64,000 nucleotides of DNA from Alcanivorax sp. S71-1-4 (GTDB lineage: Bacteria; Pseudomonadota; Gammaproteobacteria; Pseudomonadales; Alcanivoracaceae): assembly GCF_009846755.1 (NCBI RefSeq), contig NZ_AQOR01000003.1, positions 124,001-188,000 on the forward strand. Reading direction: 5' to 3'. The position numbers and the translations under genes were made by a program. Positions 25,809 through 35,740 of this stretch are shown one piece after another. How positions within the stretch are numbered: position 1 is the first letter of the stretch; every line of letters starts with the position of its first letter. The notes beneath the pieces are model-generated. The model saw only the letters and a list, made by a program, of their open reading frames with translations. It did not search any database and was not told the DNA's origin.

Positions 25809-26630
25809 TCAGCGTGATGGCATGGGGCCGACCACCGTGGTCGGGTCCAGCCGCTCCTGGAACCAGTTGATGCGCCAGTCCAGATGGGGGCCGGTCGCGC
25901 GTCCGGTCGCGCCGACACGGGCGACGGCCTGCCCCTGTGTCACCTCATCGCCTGCCTGCACCAGCATTTCGCTCAGATGAATGAACGTGGTCGAGACACC
26001 GTAGCCGTGGTCTATGATCAGGGTGCCGCCGGAATAGAACATGTCGTCATGCACCAGCGTCACCACGCCGCTCGCCGGCGCCACCACCGGCGTCCCGGTG
26101 GGCGCGGCGATGTCCAGGCCCAGGTGCGGGCTGCCGGGCACACCGTTGTAGACACGCTGGCTGCCGTACACACCACTGATGCGGCCGGTCAGCGGCCAGA
26201 TGAAATCGCCGGCGAAAAAATCCAGCCTGCTGTCGGTGTCACGCGCCTTGCGCACCTGCGCCGTTTCTTCCCGGATGCGCGCCAGCACTTCCGGTGGTGG
26301 CGGGTCCACCGTGCGTTGCGGCACCCCCTCAATGCGCTGGATATTCCATTCCCGCGGCGACAGCGGCAGACGGACCTGTTCTTCGCGCGCGCCCCGCTTC
26401 AGCCGCAACACCGCCTCGCCCTCTGCGTCGCGCCCGAAGCCGAACGGCACCTGGCCCGCCGGGCTGACACGCAATGGCGTATCGCCCAGCCACACCTGCG
26501 TACCCGGCACCACCTCCGCCCGTAGCAGGGCGCCGGGCGCCGGGTCACCATGCAAGGTGATCAGCAGGGAATCCGCCGCCTGGGCGGCCACAGACAACAA
26601 CAGACACAGACTACAGATAAGAACTCGCAT
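25809..26630 (-). CDS. M23-family peptidase (LytM domain)
   Basis: A 273-residue exported protein with a signal peptide (MRVLICSLCLLLSVAAQAA), an N-terminal beta domain, and a C-terminal M23 endopeptidase domain. The zinc site is intact: HLGLD (His169, Asp173), His218 in FIHLS and HLDW (His249). It probably cleaves peptidoglycan cross-links or regulates amidases. It starts within the last 20 nt of the HD-GYP gene, so it is coupled to it; the ATG at 26630 or the GTG at 26633 may serve. It converges on the degenerate GGDEF gene. Confidence 0.9.
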   Translation of the reverse strand: MRVLICSLCLLLSVAAQAADSLLITLHGDPAPGALLRAEVVPGTQVWLGDTPLRVSPAGQVPFGFGRDAEGEAVLRLKRGAREEQVRLPLSPREWNIQRIEGVPQRTVDPPPPEVLARIREETAQVRKARDTDSRLDFFAGDFIWPLTGRISGVYGSQRVYNGVPGSPHLGLDIAAPTGTPVVAPASGVVTLVHDDMFYSGGTLIIDHGYGVSTTFIHLSEMLVQAGDEVTQGQAVARVGATGRATGPHLDWRINWFQERLDPTTVVGPMPSR

Positions 26631-28176
26631 CACTCACATCCAGTTGCGCCGGGTCGAGGATCTGGCGCGCATAGTCTTCCCAGACCCGGGCGCGGACAAA
26701 CAGTTCATACAGCCCCGCGTCGATATGCCGGGCATCGCGCATGCGTCGCAGGATACCCAGCGCTTCGGAAATTTTCATCGGTGACTTGTAAGGGCGGTCG
26801 TGCGCAGTGAGCGCCTCGAACACATCAGCGATCGCCATCATCCGCGCCGGCAGCGACATCTGCTCGCCGGTCAGGCCACGCGGAAAACCCGTGCCGTCGA
26901 TACGCTCGTGATGGCCGCCAGCGTATTCCGGCACCCGGCGCAGCTTGCGCGGGAACGGCAGTGATTCGAGCATGTCCAGCGTGACCTGGATATGGTTGTT
27001 GATGACGTCCCGTTCAGCAGGTGTCAGCGTACCCCTGACGATACACAGCGTGGCCACCTCCTCATCACTGAGCAGCGGTTGCAGCACACCGTCGGCATCA
27101 CGCCACTCGCGCATGGCGATCTCGCGGACGCGCTGCTGGTCGGCCTCGGCCATGCGCTCGCTGCCGACATTGATGCGGCGCAAGAACGCCAGTTCGTCTG
27201 CCAGCGTTTCCAGCGTACGTGCCAGCACCGCTGTCAGGGTCTCTTCTGCCTGCGGCGCCGCCGCCACGGCGGCAGCGCACTCCGCCTGATACTGCGCGCG
27301 CAGCACGGCAAAGCGCGTCGCCACCTGCTCAATGCGGTCATGCAGGGTGTGCAGCTTGGTGGATTTGTCCAGCACCGAGTCCGGCGTGGTCAGCTTGCCA
27401 CAATCATGCAGCCAGGCGGCCACACGCAGTTCATACCACTCATCGTCGTTCAGGCTGAAGTCAGCGTAGCGCTGCTGGTCCTCGCAGGCGGCCCGGGCCA
27501 GCAGTTCGGTCAGCAACGGCACCCGCTGGCAGTGGCCGGAGGTGTGCGAGCTTTTCTCGTCCACGGCGCGCGCAATCACCTTGATAAAGGCATCGAGCAA
27601 CTGCTCCATCTCCTGCACCAGCAGCACATTATGCAGGGCGATGGCGGCGTAATTGGCCACGCCGGAGACCAGCGCCAGAAGACGCGGCGGGAAATCCGTC
27701 ACTTCACCGGTCTCGCCGTCCCGGGCATTGAACAGCTGCAACACGCCGAGCACTTCGCGACCATGATTGAGCAGTGGCACCACCAGGCTGTTCTCCACCT
27801 GATCACGCATGTCCGGCGGCACCCCCGCCAGTTCGCCCGGCTGTGGACCGACCAGCACTTCGCCGCTGAGCACCGCGCGGGCAGCAGGATGCGAGCTGCC
27901 TGCGCCCACCGGCACCGGCGCCGCCGTGACCGGCACACCGCCTGCGCCCCCCTGGCAGAGCACCAGGGCCGGCCAGCGCAGCAGCACGCACTCCAGTTGC
28001 GGTGCGCGCCCGCCGGCACCGTCGTCCAGCAGATACAACATGCCGCCGTCCGCCTGCGCCAGCAGGCGTGCTTCGTCGAGAATCACCTCACACAGGCGCA
28101 GCGTGTCACGCTGCATGGTGATGCGCTGCGCGACACGCAAAAGACGCTGATAATGCTGCGGGCTGAACTGGTCCAT
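26611..28176 (-). CDS. GAF and HD-GYP domain protein (c-di-GMP phosphodiesterase type)
   Basis: A 521-residue cytoplasmic protein from the ATG at 28176 (AGGATGG ribosome site). The open frame upstream is palindromic repeat sequence and is not coding. A GAF domain occupies about 15-190 (ALVSGVANYAAIALHNVLLVQEMEQLL at its end). The HD-GYP phosphodiesterase has HTSGH (211-215), the metal pair HD (257-258, WLHDCGKL), then HHERIDGTGFP and DRPYK. The signature reads GFP instead of GYP, a conservative change. An extra segment of about 80 residues (290-370) separates the HD and GYP halves. It likely degrades c-di-GMP in response to a GAF ligand and is the counterpart of the nearby cyclase. Confidence 0.88.
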   Translation of the reverse strand: MDQFSPQHYQRLLRVAQRITMQRDTLRLCEVILDEARLLAQADGGMLYLLDDGAGGRAPQLECVLLRWPALVLCQGGAGGVPVTAAPVPVGAGSSHPAARAVLSGEVLVGPQPGELAGVPPDMRDQVENSLVVPLLNHGREVLGVLQLFNARDGETGEVTDFPPRLLALVSGVANYAAIALHNVLLVQEMEQLLDAFIKVIARAVDEKSSHTSGHCQRVPLLTELLARAACEDQQRYADFSLNDDEWYELRVAAWLHDCGKLTTPDSVLDKSTKLHTLHDRIEQVATRFAVLRAQYQAECAAAVAAAPQAEETLTAVLARTLETLADELAFLRRINVGSERMAEADQQRVREIAMREWRDADGVLQPLLSDEEVATLCIVRGTLTPAERDVINNHIQVTLDMLESLPFPRKLRRVPEYAGGHHERIDGTGFPRGLTGEQMSLPARMMAIADVFEALTAHDRPYKSPMKISEALGILRRMRDARHIDAGLYELFVRARVWEDYARQILDPAQLDVSDASSYL

Positions 28177-28304
28177 GACGCCATCCTGGGCTGTAACTCG
28201 GGGCAGAATAGCCCCGGCATCAGGGGGCGCATAGCATCGCTTTGTTACTGCATGAGGGCAGCATGTAACCCTGCTGGCACCCTGCCAGCGCAGGCACTTT
28301 CCTT

Positions 28305-28569
28305 GGGAACCCCTGAATAGCTCCCCGGCATTTCTGGCTTTCCGGGCGGCTTGCGAACAAGGCGCAATTTTGAAGGCATAGCGTGCTACGTCGAGAAATT
28401 GCAACGCAGTGCGCAAGCCGCCCGGAAAGCCCCAAAGGGCGAGCGCTAGAGCATGCCCTGCCTGCGTTGCGCCGCTTGCCAAGGGCTACGGCCATTGGCG
28501 GCACGTCGCGCCTTGCCAGGACACGCTCTAGCGCTCGCAGAAGTGCCGGGGAGCTATTCAGGGGTTCCC
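28305..28569. repeat. 265-bp palindromic MITE-like element with two internal hairpins
   Basis: A perfect 26-bp inverted repeat forms the ends (28305-28330 and 28544-28569; begins GGGAACCCCTGAATAGC). Inside lie two adjacent hairpins. The first has a perfect 20-bp stem (28336-28355 with 28412-28431, GGCTTTCCGGGCGGCTTGCG). The second has an 11-bp stem GAGCGCTAGAG (28441-28451) with 28526-28536. Together they form a three-way junction. There is no coding capacity. It fills most of the 469-bp gap between the HD-GYP gene and thrS and could place promoter or RNA structure ahead of thrS. Confidence 0.85.
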
Positions 28570-28645
28570 TTGCAGCCCCCCGGCTGATTGCCTACCATCA
28601 GCCGGCTATCCAACCCTATTAGCCACAAGCCGACGACCTGATCCC

Positions 28646-30559
28646 ATGAGCATAGCGTACCGGCTGCCCGACGGGGCGGCCCTGGAATTTGAGCAGCCCG
28701 TGTCCGGCAGCGAGATCGCCGAACGCATCAGTAAAAAGCTGGCCAAACAGGCCCTGGCCGTAAAAGTGGATGGCCAGTTGCGGGACGTCTATCTGACCGT
28801 CCCGGCGGGCGCCACCGTCCAGATCATCACCCGTGAGGACGCCGATGCGCTGGAGCTGATCCGCCACGATGCCGCACACGTCATGGCCGAAGCCGTGCAG
28901 GAACTGTTCCCCGGCACCCAGGTCACCATCGGCCCGACCATCGAAAATGGCTTCTATTACGACTTCCACCGCGAGCAGCCGTTCACGCCGGAGGACCTCA
29001 AGGCCATCGAGAAGCGCATGCAGGATATCGTGCGCCGCAACGAAGAGATCCGCCGCGAAGTCTGGGACCGCGATGAGGCCATCGCCTTCTTCCTGGAAAA
29101 GGGCGAGACCTTCAAGGCCGAGATCATTCGCGAGCTGCCGGCAGGCGAGGACGTCAGCCTGTACCGCCAGGGCGACTTCATCGACCTGTGCCGTGGCCCG
29201 CACCTGCCCGCCACCAGCAAGCTCGGCGACGGCTTCAAGCTGACCAAAGTCGCCGGCGCCTACTGGCGCGGCGACAGCAACAATGCGCAACTGCAGCGCA
29301 TCTACGGCACCGCCTGGCGCGACAAGAACGAGCTGAACGATCACTTGAAACAGCTTGAGGAAGCCGCCAAGCGCGACCACCGCAAGCTGGGCCGCGAGAT
29401 GGACCTGTTCCACCAGCAGGAAGAAGCCCCCGGCATGGTGTTCTGGCACCCGCGCGGCTGGGCCATCTGGCAGAAGGTCGAGCAGTATGTGCGGCAGGTG
29501 TACCGCCAGAGCGGCTATCAGGAAGTGCGCGGGCCGCAGATCATGGACGTGAGCCTGTGGAAAAAATCCGGCCACTGGGACAACTACCAGGACAATATGT
29601 TCTTCACCGAGTCCGAGAAGCGCATCTACGCGGTGAAGCCGATGAACTGCCCGGGCCATGTGCAGATCTACAACGCTGCGCTGCACAGCTACCGTGACCT
29701 GCCGATCCGCTACGCGGAATTCGGCGGCTGCCACCGCAATGAGCCGTCCGGCGCGCTGCACGGCATCATGCGGGTACGCGCCTTCACCCAGGACGACGGC
29801 CATATTTTCTGTACCGAAGAACAGGTGCAGGAAGAAGTCACCGCCTTCCACCAGCAAGCCATGCAGGTGTACGCGAATTTCGGCTTCGAGAATATTTCCG
29901 TGAAGCTGGCACTGCGGCCGGAAAAACGCATCGGCACCGATGAGGCCTGGGACAAGGCCGAAGCCGGCCTGCGCGCCGCACTGGCCAGCGCCGGGGTGGA
30001 ATGGGAAGAAATGCCGGGCGAAGGCGCCTTCTACGGGCCAAAGATCGAGTATCACCTGAAGGATTCCATCGGCCGCTCCTGGCAGATGGGCACCGTGCAG
30101 TTCGATCCGATGATGCCGGAGCGGCTGGACGCCGAGTACGTGGATGAGCACTCCCAGCGCAAGCGCCCGATCATGCTGCACCGCGCCATCCTCGGCTCCA
30201 TGGAGCGTTTCATCGGCATCCTGATCGAACACCACGCCGGCCACCTGCCACTGTGGCTGGCGCCGGTGCCGGTGGTCATCGCCACCATCACCAATGCGGC
30301 CGACGATTACGCCTATCGCGTCAAGGCCGATCTGGAAGCCGCTGGCGTACGGGTGGAAATGGACCTGCGCAACGAGAAGATCGGCTACAAGGTGCGCGAG
30401 CACTCGTCCATGAAAGTGCCGGTGATCTTCGTCATCGGCGAGCAGGAAGCAAGCGACGAGAAGGTGGCGATTCGCCGCCTGGGCAGCCGCGACACCGAGG
30501 TCGTGAGCCTGGCCGAGGCGATCACACTGATGCAGGACGGCACCCGCACACCGGGTTGA
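28646..30559 (+). CDS. thrS: threonine--tRNA ligase
   Basis: ThrRS charges tRNA-Thr in the cytoplasm. The protein has 637 residues, the normal full length. Order: TGS domain (1-60, [24 protein letters not shown]), editing domain with [11 protein letters not shown] and the downstream Cys/His site (LCRGPHLP), and the class II catalytic core with motif 2 ([29 protein letters not shown]) and the zinc Cys in MNCPGH. The C-terminal anticodon-binding domain ([17 protein letters not shown] onward) is complete. It heads an operon with hisI and cysS rather than the common thrS-infC-rpmI-rplT order. Confidence 0.97.
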   Translation: MSIAYRLPDGAALEFEQPVSGSEIAERISKKLAKQALAVKVDGQLRDVYLTVPAGATVQIITREDADALELIRHDAAHVMAEAVQELFPGTQVTIGPTIENGFYYDFHREQPFTPEDLKAIEKRMQDIVRRNEEIRREVWDRDEAIAFFLEKGETFKAEIIRELPAGEDVSLYRQGDFIDLCRGPHLPATSKLGDGFKLTKVAGAYWRGDSNNAQLQRIYGTAWRDKNELNDHLKQLEEAAKRDHRKLGREMDLFHQQEEAPGMVFWHPRGWAIWQKVEQYVRQVYRQSGYQEVRGPQIMDVSLWKKSGHWDNYQDNMFFTESEKRIYAVKPMNCPGHVQIYNAALHSYRDLPIRYAEFGGCHRNEPSGALHGIMRVRAFTQDDGHIFCTEEQVQEEVTAFHQQAMQVYANFGFENISVKLALRPEKRIGTDEAWDKAEAGLRAALASAGVEWEEMPGEGAFYGPKIEYHLKDSIGRSWQMGTVQFDPMMPERLDAEYVDEHSQRKRPIMLHRAILGSMERFIGILIEHHAGHLPLWLAPVPVVIATITNAADDYAYRVKADLEAAGVRVEMDLRNEKIGYKVREHSSMKVPVIFVIGEQEASDEKVAIRRLGSRDTEVVSLAEAITLMQDGTRTPG

Positions 30560-30566
30560 GGACATC

Positions 30567-31001
30567 ATGTTCAAGGACAACGAGCAGCAACCAAACGGTT
30601 TCACCCTGCCGCTGGCGCAGGCGCTGGATCACCTGCGCTGGAACGAAGCAGGCCTGGTGCCTGCCATCGCCCGCCAGCATGACACCGGCGAAGTGCTGAT
30701 GATGGCCTGGATGAACCGCGAGGCGCTGGAGGACACCCTGCGCACCGGCCGCGTGTGCTATTACTCACGCTCACGCGGCGGCCTGTGGCGCAAGGGGGAA
30801 TCCTCCGGCCAGACACAGACACTGATCGAGCTGCGCATCGACTGCGACGGCGACACCGTGCTGGTGAACGTGGACCAGACCGGCCCGGCCTGCCACACCG
30901 GCCGCCGCGACTGCTTCTACTGGCGCGCCGACGGCGAGCAACTGGTGCTCGACAAGGCCCCGCTCATCGACCCTGCTGACCTGTACCCGGACAAACACTG
31001 A
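30567..31001 (+). CDS. hisI: phosphoribosyl-AMP cyclohydrolase
   Basis: A 144-residue HisI, which opens the adenine ring of PR-AMP in histidine synthesis. Family motifs are [54 protein letters not shown] (metal Asp cluster and Cys) and RRDCFY. There is no fused HisE domain. It lies 7 nt after thrS, with its AGGA ribosome site next to the thrS stop, and 5 nt before cysS. An N-terminal extension of about 15 residues is slightly longer than usual. Confidence 0.95.
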   Translation: MFKDNEQQPNGFTLPLAQALDHLRWNEAGLVPAIARQHDTGEVLMMAWMNREALEDTLRTGRVCYYSRSRGGLWRKGESSGQTQTLIELRIDCDGDTVLVNVDQTGPACHTGRRDCFYWRADGEQLVLDKAPLIDPADLYPDKH

Positions 31002-31006
31002 CCGCC

Positions 31007-32395
31007 ATGCCGACACTGACCCTGCACAACACGCTTTCCGGCCGGAAAGAAATCTTTACCCCGATCGACCCGGAGCGGATCACGCTGTATGTGTGCGGCC
31101 CCACCGTCTACAACTATGTGCATATCGGCAACGCACGCCCGGTGGTGGCGTTCGACGTGCTGTTCCGGCTGTTGCAGCGCCTGTATCCGCAGGTCGTGTA
31201 TGCCCGCAACATTACCGATATCGACGACAAGATCATCAACGCCGCCCGCGACAACGGCGAACCGATCAGCGCGCTGACCGCACGTTTCACCGAGGCGTTC
31301 GAGCAGGACATGGCCGCACTGAACGCGCTGCCACCGACCCTCACACCGCATGCCACCGAGCACGTCGGCGACATGATCGGCATGATCGAGACACTGGTGG
31401 AAAAGGGCCACGCCTACGCGGCCGAAGGCCATGCCCTGTTCGATGTGCAGAGCATGCCCGACTACGGGCGCCTGTCGAAGCGTTCACTGGACGACATGCT
31501 GGCCGGCGCACGGGTGGAAGTGGCGCCCTATAAAAAATACCCCGGCGATTTCGTACTGTGGAAACCAAGCAGCGATGACCAGCCGGGCTGGGAATCCCCG
31601 TGGGGTCGTGGCCGCCCGGGCTGGCATATCGAGTGCTCGGCGATGATTGCGCGCCATCTCGGCCCGTTGATCGATATTCACGGTGGCGGCCAGGACCTGA
31701 TCTTCCCGCACCACGAGAACGAAATCGCCCAGGGCTGCTGCGCGCACGGCACCGACTATGTGCGCTACTGGCTGCACAATGGCTATATCAATATCGACGG
31801 CGAGAAGATGTCCAAGTCGCTGGGCAATTTCCGTCTGGTGCGCGAGCTGCTGAAAGTCTACCCCGGCGAAGTGCTGCGCTTTGCCCTGCTGTCGGCGCAT
31901 TACCGCTCCCCACTGAACTTCAGCGAAGAGGTGTTGCAACAGGCGCGCTCAACGCTGGACAGCCTCTATTACGCTCTGCTGGGCCGGGGAGAGCAGGTGA
32001 CACCGCAGGCCGGTTACCGGTTAGCCGAAGATCATCCGGTGAACCTCGCGCTGTGCGACGACCTGAACACGCCCGAAGCGATCAGCGAACTGCACCGCAT
32101 CGCCGCTGCATTGAACAAGGCCGATGACACCGACAAACCGGCACTGAAAGCGGAATTGCTGGCCGCCGCCGACCTGCTCGGCCTGCTGACGCATGAGCCG
32201 TCCGCGTGGTTCCAGCAAGGCAGTGGCGACAATGATCTGGGCAGCGAGGACATCGACGCCCTGATCACCGAACGCGCCGAAGCAAAAAAAGCCCGCGACT
32301 TCGCCCGCGCCGACGCCATCCGCCAGCAACTGGACGAGGCCGGCATCGTGCTCGAAGACACCCGCGAGGGGACGCGCTGGTCCCGCAAGATGTGA
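31007..32395 (+). CDS. cysS: cysteine--tRNA ligase
   Basis: A 462-residue class I aminoacyl-tRNA synthetase. The zinc-ligand Cys lies in [10 protein letters not shown], the ATP motif is HIGN, zinc binding continues in ECSAM and HHENEIAQ, and the KMSKS loop is [10 protein letters not shown]. The length is standard (E. coli 461). It is the third gene of thrS-hisI-cysS. Its stop is followed 2 nt later by the first arm of a dispersed inverted repeat, which probably forms the mRNA 3' hairpin. Confidence 0.97.
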   Translation: MPTLTLHNTLSGRKEIFTPIDPERITLYVCGPTVYNYVHIGNARPVVAFDVLFRLLQRLYPQVVYARNITDIDDKIINAARDNGEPISALTARFTEAFEQDMAALNALPPTLTPHATEHVGDMIGMIETLVEKGHAYAAEGHALFDVQSMPDYGRLSKRSLDDMLAGARVEVAPYKKYPGDFVLWKPSSDDQPGWESPWGRGRPGWHIECSAMIARHLGPLIDIHGGGQDLIFPHHENEIAQGCCAHGTDYVRYWLHNGYINIDGEKMSKSLGNFRLVRELLKVYPGEVLRFALLSAHYRSPLNFSEEVLQQARSTLDSLYYALLGRGEQVTPQAGYRLAEDHPVNLALCDDLNTPEAISELHRIAAALNKADDTDKPALKAELLAAADLLGLLTHEPSAWFQQGSGDNDLGSEDIDALITERAEAKKARDFARADAIRQQLDEAGIVLEDTREGTRWSRKM

Positions 32396-32396
32396 C

Positions 32397-32691
32397 GTAG
32401 GGTGGGTAGAGCGAACGCGAAACCCACCGGGTCCGTGTCCATTATTCACTCCCGCAAAATCATCGAAACCACCCACTTCCAAAGGTGGGCAATTTCGATG
32501 CCGTAGGGTGGGTAGAGCGAATGCGAAACCCACCGGGTCCATGCCCATTATTCACTCCCGCAAAATCATCGAAACTGCCTGATTTGGGTGACAGGTAGCC
32601 TGATTTGGGTGACAGGTAGTTTCGCTGGTTTTGTGGGAGCAGTGCGGCGCATGGACATGGTGGGTTTCGCCTTTGGCTCTACCCACCCTAC
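32397..32691. repeat. dispersed inverted-repeat element, composite copy B
   Basis: This has the same terminal arms as copy A (GTAGGGTGGGTAGAGCGAA at the left; the complement TCTACCCACCCTAC at the right). The left module occurs twice, from 32397 and from 32503, each followed by the conserved TTCACTCCCGCAAAATCATC block. A 21-bp unit (CCTGATTTGGGTGACAGG...) is tandemly duplicated at 32578-32598 and 32599-32619. There are no genes. It fills the gap between cysS and the FUSC gene. Confidence 0.8.
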
Positions 32692-32736
32692 GGCACTTTG
32701 TCGCGGTTTTTTGGGCAAGTGAAGGTCGCGCCGTTT

Positions 32737-34914
32737 TTAATCGGCGGGCTTCAGGCTGTCGTAAAGCGCCATCACCTGCCGGCAGATCAGCGCCAGTTGC
32801 GACTGCACCCGGCGATGGCCCTCGTCGATGTCATCGGGAATATCCTCCAGCGCCTGCGCCAGCGTGTCCACGCGCTCACCGCCCGCCGGTAACCGCTGCC
32901 CCTGCAACAGGGCTCGCGCCATGGCGTCCAGCCAGTCCGCCAGCGTCTCCACAGCGTCGTCAATCAGTGCATCACTGGCGTGCGCCTGCAGCAGGTCACG
33001 GTGCGCGCCCAGCGCGGACAGGTAATTCAGCAGCGCGTGGGACAGCGCAAGAAAACGCAGCCCGCTTTCCACATCACCGCGCACGCCACCCGGCTCCTCC
33101 GCCATATTCGCCAGCATGGCCGCCAGGGCAGCATCGGCGTTGTGGGCCTCGCGCCGGGCAATGCGATAGTTCAGGTCGTCCCGCTTGCCAGTATCGTACT
33201 GGTGCATGATCTGCCTCAGGTAACGCCCGTGGCTGGCAAGGATCGCGGCCAGCAGGCGATCCAGCCGGCGTCCCTGCCAGTCAGGCAAAATCAGCAGCAC
33301 CGCGCTGCCCGCCAGCAGGCAGCCGAGCAGCGTGTCCATCAGCCGGGGCCAGAACAGTGCATAGCCGTCGCCCACCTGATTGAAACAGAACAGCACCAGC
33401 AGCGTGATCGCCGCTGTGGCCACCCGGTAACGCCGGTGCCGCGTGGCAAAGAACAGCACACCTGCCGCCACGGCAAACAGTGCCTGCAATAGAGATGACG
33501 GGAACAGATCCAGCAACGCCCACCCCAGCGCCAGCCCGAGCAGAGTGCCTGTGACACGCTGACCGAGCCGGCGCCGCGTGGCGCCAAAACTGGGCTGGCA
33601 GACAAACAGCGTGGTCAGCAATATCCAGTAACCCTGCTCAGCATGTATCGCATGCATCAGGCCGTAGCCGGCTGGCAGGGCCAGCGCCAGCCGCACGGCG
33701 TGACGGAACACCGAGGACGCCGGTGTCAGATGGCTGCGCAAACGCGCCAGTATTTCCCGTGTCGTGCGTGGCGAATGATCCAGCAGCGTGCTGTCCTGCT
33801 CCGCCGCCAGCGCATCGGGACGGCCGGCACGGGTGAGCAGATCTTCCAGATAGGTGAGGTTGTCCATCAGCGCGCCAAGCAGCCGCAGCAGACCGCGCCG
33901 TGCCGGATCACCTTGCGACGTCAGCCACGCCATGGAGGTACGCAGGTCATCGAAGGCGGGGTTGGGCGCGGCGCCGTAATCGAACGGCTGCCGCTGTCGC
34001 AATGCGCGGCCCAGCGCTTTGCAGGCGCTGCCCTGCTGGCGCAAAACACGCTGAAAGCGAAACATCACGTCGCTGTGGAAAAAGGCTTCCGCCAGACGGT
34101 GGTAGGGATAGTGCGACGAACTGGCGCGCTCATGAATGTCCTGCGCCAGAAAATACAGTTTCAGGTAGCGATTCACACGCTGCCCGGCACGACGCCGCGC
34201 CAGCCGGTGCAGGATCACATCACGGGCATCGTTCATGGCGTCGACAACGCGCCGGTTCTGCTGTGCCAGCGCCAGCCGGTGGCTTTCCACATCCAGTTGC
34301 GTGAGGGGTTCGAACAGGCGTGACTTCAGCTTCAGGTATTCACCGAGTTCGATAAATACCCGCGACAGCACCTGTTGCACGGCCTGTTGCGTGAACAGGG
34401 CCTGCCACAGCACCGACAGCAGTCCGTACCAGGCCGCGCCGGCCAGCAGCCGCAGCGGTTCCTGCCACAGCGCCAGCGTCTCACCACCGCGCTGGTCGAC
34501 ACCAATCATGCTGTAGATAGACAGGATCAGTGTCGCCGAACCAATGCTCGCGTAGCGGCCACCCAGCGCACCGAGCATCACCAGCACGAAACTGGCGAGC
34601 GAGAGCGCCAGCACAAAAGGCAGCGGCCAGGGAAACAGGATTTCCACCGTCAGCGATGCCGCCGCGAAACACAGCAACGTCACCAGCAACGCGCGCAGCC
34701 GGCCGCGCCAGTTATCGTCGGTTTCCGCCAGCGCACTGGCGATGACACCGAGAAACAGGGGGATCAGCCAGTCAGGCCGCGCGGCAAAATGGCTCCAGAG
34801 CAGCGCGCCGGACAACGCCAGCAGAATACGCAGGCTGTCACCAAAGGCCTCCTGCCCCCACAGGCGCCCGAACGCGCGGCGAAACGGAGAAAGCAGAGTG
34901 GCGACATCGGGCAT
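32737..34914 (-). CDS. YccS-like FUSC-family inner membrane protein
   Basis: A 725-residue membrane protein. It has an N-terminal block of about six membrane segments (30-170, YccS-N type), a soluble helical region (about 180-390) and a second membrane block (410-530, YGLMHAIHAEQGYWILLTTLFVCQPSFGATRRRLGQRVTGT, the FUSC signature). A cytoplasmic helical tail ends the protein. The family includes YccS/YhfK and aromatic-acid efflux relatives; the transported substrate is not known. It is divergent from yidD across 139 bp. Confidence 0.88.
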   Translation of the reverse strand: MPDVATLLSPFRRAFGRLWGQEAFGDSLRILLALSGALLWSHFAARPDWLIPLFLGVIASALAETDDNWRGRLRALLVTLLCFAAASLTVEILFPWPLPFVLALSLASFVLVMLGALGGRYASIGSATLILSIYSMIGVDQRGGETLALWQEPLRLLAGAAWYGLLSVLWQALFTQQAVQQVLSRVFIELGEYLKLKSRLFEPLTQLDVESHRLALAQQNRRVVDAMNDARDVILHRLARRRAGQRVNRYLKLYFLAQDIHERASSSHYPYHRLAEAFFHSDVMFRFQRVLRQQGSACKALGRALRQRQPFDYGAAPNPAFDDLRTSMAWLTSQGDPARRGLLRLLGALMDNLTYLEDLLTRAGRPDALAAEQDSTLLDHSPRTTREILARLRSHLTPASSVFRHAVRLALALPAGYGLMHAIHAEQGYWILLTTLFVCQPSFGATRRRLGQRVTGTLLGLALGWALLDLFPSSLLQALFAVAAGVLFFATRHRRYRVATAAITLLVLFCFNQVGDGYALFWPRLMDTLLGCLLAGSAVLLILPDWQGRRLDRLLAAILASHGRYLRQIMHQYDTGKRDDLNYRIARREAHNADAALAAMLANMAEEPGGVRGDVESGLRFLALSHALLNYLSALGAHRDLLQAHASDALIDDAVETLADWLDAMARALLQGQRLPAGGERVDTLAQALEDIPDDIDEGHRRVQSQLALICRQVMALYDSLKPAD

Positions 34915-34976
34915 GGTGCAGCGTCACGGCAATCGGAAAGCGCTCACTATATCACCCCGTGACCGGCTGGACTTTT

Positions 34977-34994
34977 GTTACAACATATCATAAC
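34977..34994. promoter_or_regulatory. candidate Zur operator upstream of yidD/zinc operon
   Basis: GTTACAACATATCATAAC lies 60 bp before yidD. Its first 13 bases agree with the Zur-box pattern GTTATAATATAAC at 10 of 13 positions, and the outer GTTA/TAAC are dyad-symmetric. The downstream genes look zinc-related, which supports this reading. Confidence 0.4.
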
Positions 34995-35053
34995 CTGCCC
35001 GGCACACTCGGCCACCTTCCCGGCCACGTCTACGACACGTCCTCATAGGGTGC

Positions 35054-35317
35054 ATGGTGAAACCCCTGCTGCTCGGCATGATCCGGCTGTACCAGTTCCT
35101 GCTCAGTCCCTGGGTGGGCAACCAGTGCCGTTTCTACCCGACCTGCTCGGAATACGCCCGCCTGGCCATCGTGCATCACGGCAGCCTGCAGGGCAGCTGG
35201 CTGGCAACGAAACGCATCTGCCGCTGCCATCCCTGGCACCCCGGCGGCTTTGATCCGGTACCCGGCGTACCACTGCCGGACGACGCGCAACCCGAGTCAC
35301 CCGACGATGCGCGCTAG
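35054..35317 (+). CDS. yidD: membrane protein insertion efficiency factor YidD
   Basis: An 87-residue YidD, a small membrane-associated protein helping YidC-dependent insertion. The signature [31 protein letters not shown] and the [17 protein letters not shown] end are fully conserved. It usually sits between rnpA and yidC near the replication origin; here it heads a probable zinc-uptake operon and its 3' end overlaps the next gene by 11 nt. This may be a Zur-linked or relocated copy. Confidence 0.93.
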   Translation: MVKPLLLGMIRLYQFLLSPWVGNQCRFYPTCSEYARLAIVHHGSLQGSWLATKRICRCHPWHPGGFDPVPGVPLPDDAQPESPDDAR

Positions 35318-35654
35318 AGGTCCCCTGCGCGCACTGCCCTGGCTGCTGGCGCTAATGATGGTGGTGGGCCAGGCCCACGCCGTCGTGCATGCGCTCAGCC
35401 ACATCGATTTCGGCACCAGCCACTCACTGCACAGCGATCACCACAGCGACCACACGCTGCCCGGCCATGCCGGCGTGTCGCATTCCGATCTCACCTGCAA
35501 GCTCTGCGCCGCCGGCCACGCCACCCTGCCGACCGCCGCCTTGCCGCAGATTCCGCAACACGACAGCCACACCTGGTGTGCGCCACCGCGCCACCACAGC
35601 CTCGTCGCACCCCGCGAGCAATACCTCTGCCGGGACCCACCCCGCGCCGGCTGA
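35307..35654 (+). CDS. small His/Cys-containing exported protein (DUF2946-like)
   Basis: A 115-residue protein from the ATG at 35307, inside the end of yidD. It has an N-terminal hydrophobic segment ([21 protein letters not shown]) then a His-rich stretch ([21 protein letters not shown]) and a CKLCAAGH motif. The layout is that of DUF2946-type proteins found beside metal TonB receptors. It is probably a periplasmic zinc or other metal handling protein. The family call is tentative. Confidence 0.6.
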   Translation: MRARGPLRALPWLLALMMVVGQAHAVVHALSHIDFGTSHSLHSDHHSDHTLPGHAGVSHSDLTCKLCAAGHATLPTAALPQIPQHDSHTWCAPPRHHSLVAPREQYLCRDPPRAG

Positions 35655-35740
35655 CCGCCGGCATTGCTGACCACTTCTGATCCGCGTGCCGGCGGTCGTT
35701 TCCCGTATTCCGGAAACCGACTGCACACGAGGGTAATCGC

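Noticed and set aside
28177-28482. N-terminal extension of the HD-GYP frame
   Set aside because: Lies within the palindromic element and upstream DNA; the ATG at 28176 has an AGGA site and starts the GAF protein.
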